6,765 nucleotides of DNA from an uncultured Flavobacteriales bacterium (lineage in GTDB: Bacteria; Bacteroidota; Bacteroidia; Palsa-965), in NCBI GenBank assembly GCA_946478675.1, contig CAMLEF010000258.1, positions 1-6,765 on the forward strand. The letters are read 5' to 3'. The position numbers and the translations under genes were made by a program. Positions 5,005 to 6,765 of the stretch are shown here, one piece after another (the stretch's first letter is position 1; every line of letters starts with the position of its first letter). Under the pieces are notes generated by a model that was not told the DNA's origin, did no database searches, and saw nothing but the letters and a program-made list of their open reading frames with translations.

Positions 5005-5799
5005 ATGCACCCGGTACTGATTACGTTTTTGAGATTCCGCTGGCAGGACGCGGTCGACATTCTGCTGGTGGCGGTGCTGTTGTACCAGTTGTATCGCCTG
5101 CTGCGCGGAACGGCGGCGCTGAACATCTTTATCGGCGTTGCGGTTTTCTACATGTTTTTCCGTCTCGTGCGTTTGCTCAACCTCGAGCTGTTCTCCGGCA
5201 TTCTCGGCAAATTCATCGACGTCGGCGTGATTGCGCTGCTGATCGTTTTCCAGCAGGAGTTGCGACGGTTTTTCCTTTTTATCGGAACGTATAACGTGAT
5301 CGGCAACCAGCGGCTGCTTAAAGGATTGTTCAGCTGGGGCGACAGCAGCAAACAAACGGCGCTCGATGTGAATGCCGTGGTGAAAGCCTGCCGCAACATG
5401 TCCGATTCGAAGACCGGCGCGCTCATCATCATCACGCGAAGCAACGACCTGAAGTTCTACGCCAACACCGGCGACCCCGTCGATGCGCGCGTTTCCGTGC
5501 GGATGATCGAAAGTATTTTTTACAAGAACAGTCCCCTGCACGACGGCGCCATGATCGTTACGAATAACACGATCCGAGCCGCGCGTTGCGTGCTGCCGGT
5601 TACGGAAGACAGCGATTTTCCCGCGCACCTCGGCATGCGTCACCGGGCGGCGGTCGGCATCACGGAAAATTCGGATGCATTGGCGATCGTCGTTTCCGAA
5701 CAGACGGGCGAGATCGTGTTTTCGCAGGAAGGAGAAATGGAATCGAACATTTCGCCGGAACGTTTGAAAGAACTGCTGGAAAAGCACCTTCCCGAATAG
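5005..5799 (+). CDS. cdaA: Diadenylate cyclase, CdaA type (TIGR00159 family)
   Basis: Membrane-anchored enzyme that joins two ATP molecules into the second messenger c-di-AMP. The 264-residue product has three N-terminal hydrophobic segments (about 15-32, 38-58, 66-84), the CdaA-typical FQQELRRFF (82-90) linking to the cytoplasmic DAC domain, and the two catalytic motifs: HDGAMI (179-184, metal-binding Asp180 in DGA) and GMRHRAAVGITENSDA (210-225, RHR at 212-214). Length is normal for CdaA. I chose the ATG at 5005; an in-frame TTG at 4987 would place the probable promoter inside the gene. No cdaR or glmM follows, unlike the Firmicutes operon; the upstream neighbour is folP, an arrangement I recall from other Bacteroidota. 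The promoter overlaps an octamer repeat, so expression could be influenced by it, but this is inference. The TAG stop is at 5797-5799. Confidence 0.95.
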   Translation: MHPVLITFLRFRWQDAVDILLVAVLLYQLYRLLRGTAALNIFIGVAVFYMFFRLVRLLNLELFSGILGKFIDVGVIALLIVFQQELRRFFLFIGTYNVIGNQRLLKGLFSWGDSSKQTALDVNAVVKACRNMSDSKTGALIIITRSNDLKFYANTGDPVDARVSVRMIESIFYKNSPLHDGAMIVTNNTIRAARCVLPVTEDSDFPAHLGMRHRAAVGITENSDALAIVVSEQTGEIVFSQEGEMESNISPERLKELLEKHLPE

Positions 5800-5811
5800 G
5801 TTTCACTATTT

Positions 5812-5821
5812 GTTTGCAAAC
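5812..5821. promoter_or_regulatory. 10-bp perfect palindrome GTTTGCAAAC downstream of cdaA
   Basis: A perfect palindrome lies 12 bp after the cdaA stop and just upstream of the candidate -33 box of the next gene. It could be an operator half-site pair, but a 10-bp palindrome can arise by chance, and no second copy was noticed in this window. Confidence 0.25.
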
Positions 5822-5823
5822 CG

Positions 5824-5853
5824 TTTGATTTCCTCGTGGGTTTTCTATTTTAG
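5824..5853 (+). promoter_or_regulatory. Candidate promoter of the last gene
   Basis: TTTG (5824-5827) and TATTTTAG (5846-5853) match the Bacteroidota -33 and -7 elements, the latter with one mismatch, separated by 18 bp. A start about 6 bases after the -7 box would leave a leader of roughly 11 nt before the ATG at 5871. No clear Shine-Dalgarno sequence is present in the leader, which is common in this phylum. Confidence 0.5.
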
Positions 5854-5870
5854 CTTCATAAACCTACACG

Positions 5871-6765
5871 ATGAAAAAACTGCTAACCCTGGCAGGAGCG
5901 CTGTTGCTCTTCTGCACGCTTTCCGCCCAGCTTGCTCCCGCACCAATTACTCCCGCCAATTCTGCTGCTGATTCTCTCGCCAAATCTGCTGCCGATTCTG
6001 TTGCCGCTGCTAAAAAAGCCATGCTCACCGGCATGTGGAATGCCATCAAAGATTCCATGAATGCCCAGCAGCAATCCTGCGGCTGCGAAACGCCCGGGAA
6101 ATATTCCTGCATCACCGTGGTGAGTGTCCTCAATACGGATTCCACGCAGCGCACCAACGCCGATCTCGATGATTACCTCGAGCTGACGATCGACGGTCCG
6201 AAAACACAGCTGCAGGATTCCGCTGCGTTGAACGACGTGGTGCTGTACATCAACCACATCCCGATGTACGGTTTGCCCATCCGCCGCACGGCCTGCAACA
6301 AGCTGCTGGTACAGCTGCGCCACGATTCCACTTCGCAGAAAGCCTGGGCCGTTTTTTATCACGGGCGGCTCACGGATGATCTTTCCGCAACGATCTCCAT
6401 CGGCAACGGCCATTCCCGCGAGTACAATACGCTGGTGAAGAACTTCCGCATTAACCTGTACAACAGCTTCGGCATCATCTTCGCGGCGCTGCTGTTCATC
6501 GCGATGCTCGTGCTCTTCGTGATCCTGGCCCGCAACACCGGCATCATCCGCGACGACAACACCGAGCTCCCGATCCGTCAGCGCGCGTTCAGCCTCGGCC
6601 GCACGCAGCTCGCCTTCTGGATGTTCCTCATCGTGTTCTCGTACCTGTACCTGCTCGCCCGCACCGGCGCCGCACCCGTGCTCACCGGAACCACCATCGT
6701 ACTGCTGGGCATCAGCATTTCCACCACGACCGGTGCTGTGGAGATCCATAATTCCCAGCGCCGCA
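5871..6765 (+). CDS. Secreted/membrane protein of unknown function (3' end outside the window)
   Basis: An open frame runs from the ATG at 5871 to the window edge with no stop (298 residues seen). Residues 1-19 are a signal peptide (MKKLLTLAGALLLFCTLSA, likely cut before Gln20). An Ala/Ser/Asp-rich segment follows (30-50) containing two 8-residue repeats, NSAADSLA and KSAADSVA. Next come a short cysteine cluster CGCETPGKYSC (70-80) and a predicted extracytoplasmic domain (about 81-190) with strand-like patches such as DYLELTIDGP and NDVVLYINHIPMYGLP. Three hydrophobic segments lie at about 199-220, 247-264 and 270-287. The motif FSLGRTQLAFWMF (240-252) and the VLLGISISTTTGA stretch (277-289) resemble a recurrent pattern I recall from uncharacterised bacterial membrane proteins (SLARxQxAxW then LLGIS). 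The antisense frame is open too, but signal peptide, helices and the promoter support this strand. I do not recognise a named family or activity. Confidence 0.8.
   Translation, partial: MKKLLTLAGALLLFCTLSAQLAPAPITPANSAADSLAKSAADSVAAAKKAMLTGMWNAIKDSMNAQQQSCGCETPGKYSCITVVSVLNTDSTQRTNADLDDYLELTIDGPKTQLQDSAALNDVVLYINHIPMYGLPIRRTACNKLLVQLRHDSTSQKAWAVFYHGRLTDDLSATISIGNGHSREYNTLVKNFRINLYNSFGIIFAALLFIAMLVLFVILARNTGIIRDDNTELPIRQRAFSLGRTQLAFWMFLIVFSYLYLLARTGAAPVLTGTTIVLLGISISTTTGAVEIHNSQRR
5958..6005 (+). repeat. Two-copy 24-bp in-frame tandem repeat
   Basis: Two adjacent 24-bp units (5958-5981 and 5982-6005) match at 20 of 24 positions and encode NSAADSLA and KSAADSVA in the low-complexity segment just after the signal peptide of the last gene. 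This is probably a small coding duplication in a flexible linker or a short coiled segment. Confidence 0.7.

Noticed and set aside
4963..5787. Long minus-strand open frame opposite cdaA
   Set aside because: It is a shadow of cdaA, whose DGA and RHR catalytic motifs are unmistakable; the antisense product shows no recognisable motif.
5883..6749. Minus-strand open frame of 288 codons opposite the last gene
   Set aside because: Low-complexity, Gly/Asp/His/Arg-rich product; the plus strand has a signal peptide, membrane segments and a promoter-like upstream region.

Overview
The window looks like chromosomal DNA of a Bacteroidota member, probably an environmental lineage with fairly high GC. The main evidence is lineage-typical content: a duplicated DUF1599 protein next to a BT_3928-like DoxX/thioredoxin-fold protein, flanked by folP and tpiA, with a CdaA-type diadenylate cyclase beside folP. 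Promoter-like words of the Bacteroidota type (TAnnTTTG with an upstream TTG) precede several plus-strand genes, and good Shine-Dalgarno sites are scarce. No mobile element, CRISPR array, tRNA or rRNA was recognised.

Left half, minus strand (3972 down to 8): a probable operon read DUF1599 protein -> DoxX/thioredoxin-fold membrane protein -> OppB/DppB-like ABC permease -> triosephosphate isomerase. The gaps are 3, 6 and 77 bp. The 77-bp gap is almost filled by a regular inverted array of 7-bp units. Right half, plus strand (3985 to the right edge): folP (dihydropteroate synthase), a 174-bp gap holding a nested inverted array of 8-bp and 7-bp units, cdaA (c-di-AMP synthase), then a secreted/membrane protein of unknown function cut by the window edge. 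The two groups diverge from start codons only 12 bp apart, so each promoter probably lies inside the other gene.

The genes are mostly housekeeping: glycolysis (tpiA), folate synthesis (folP), second-messenger synthesis (cdaA) and envelope functions (DoxX/Trx protein, permease, last gene). I see no complete new defence or biosynthetic system. The most unusual signal is non-coding. Two palindromic arrays of very short phased units (GGAGTNN/ACTCNNN at 819-892; TGCTAATG/CATTAGCA with an inner GAANATT/AATNTTC pair at 4825-4992) each contain the stop codon of the preceding gene. The second array runs into the probable promoter of cdaA, which appears to give a leaderless mRNA. The unknown last gene and the DoxX/Trx fusion without a CXXC motif are the best protein-level leads. 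No gene-free stretch exceeds 300 bases.
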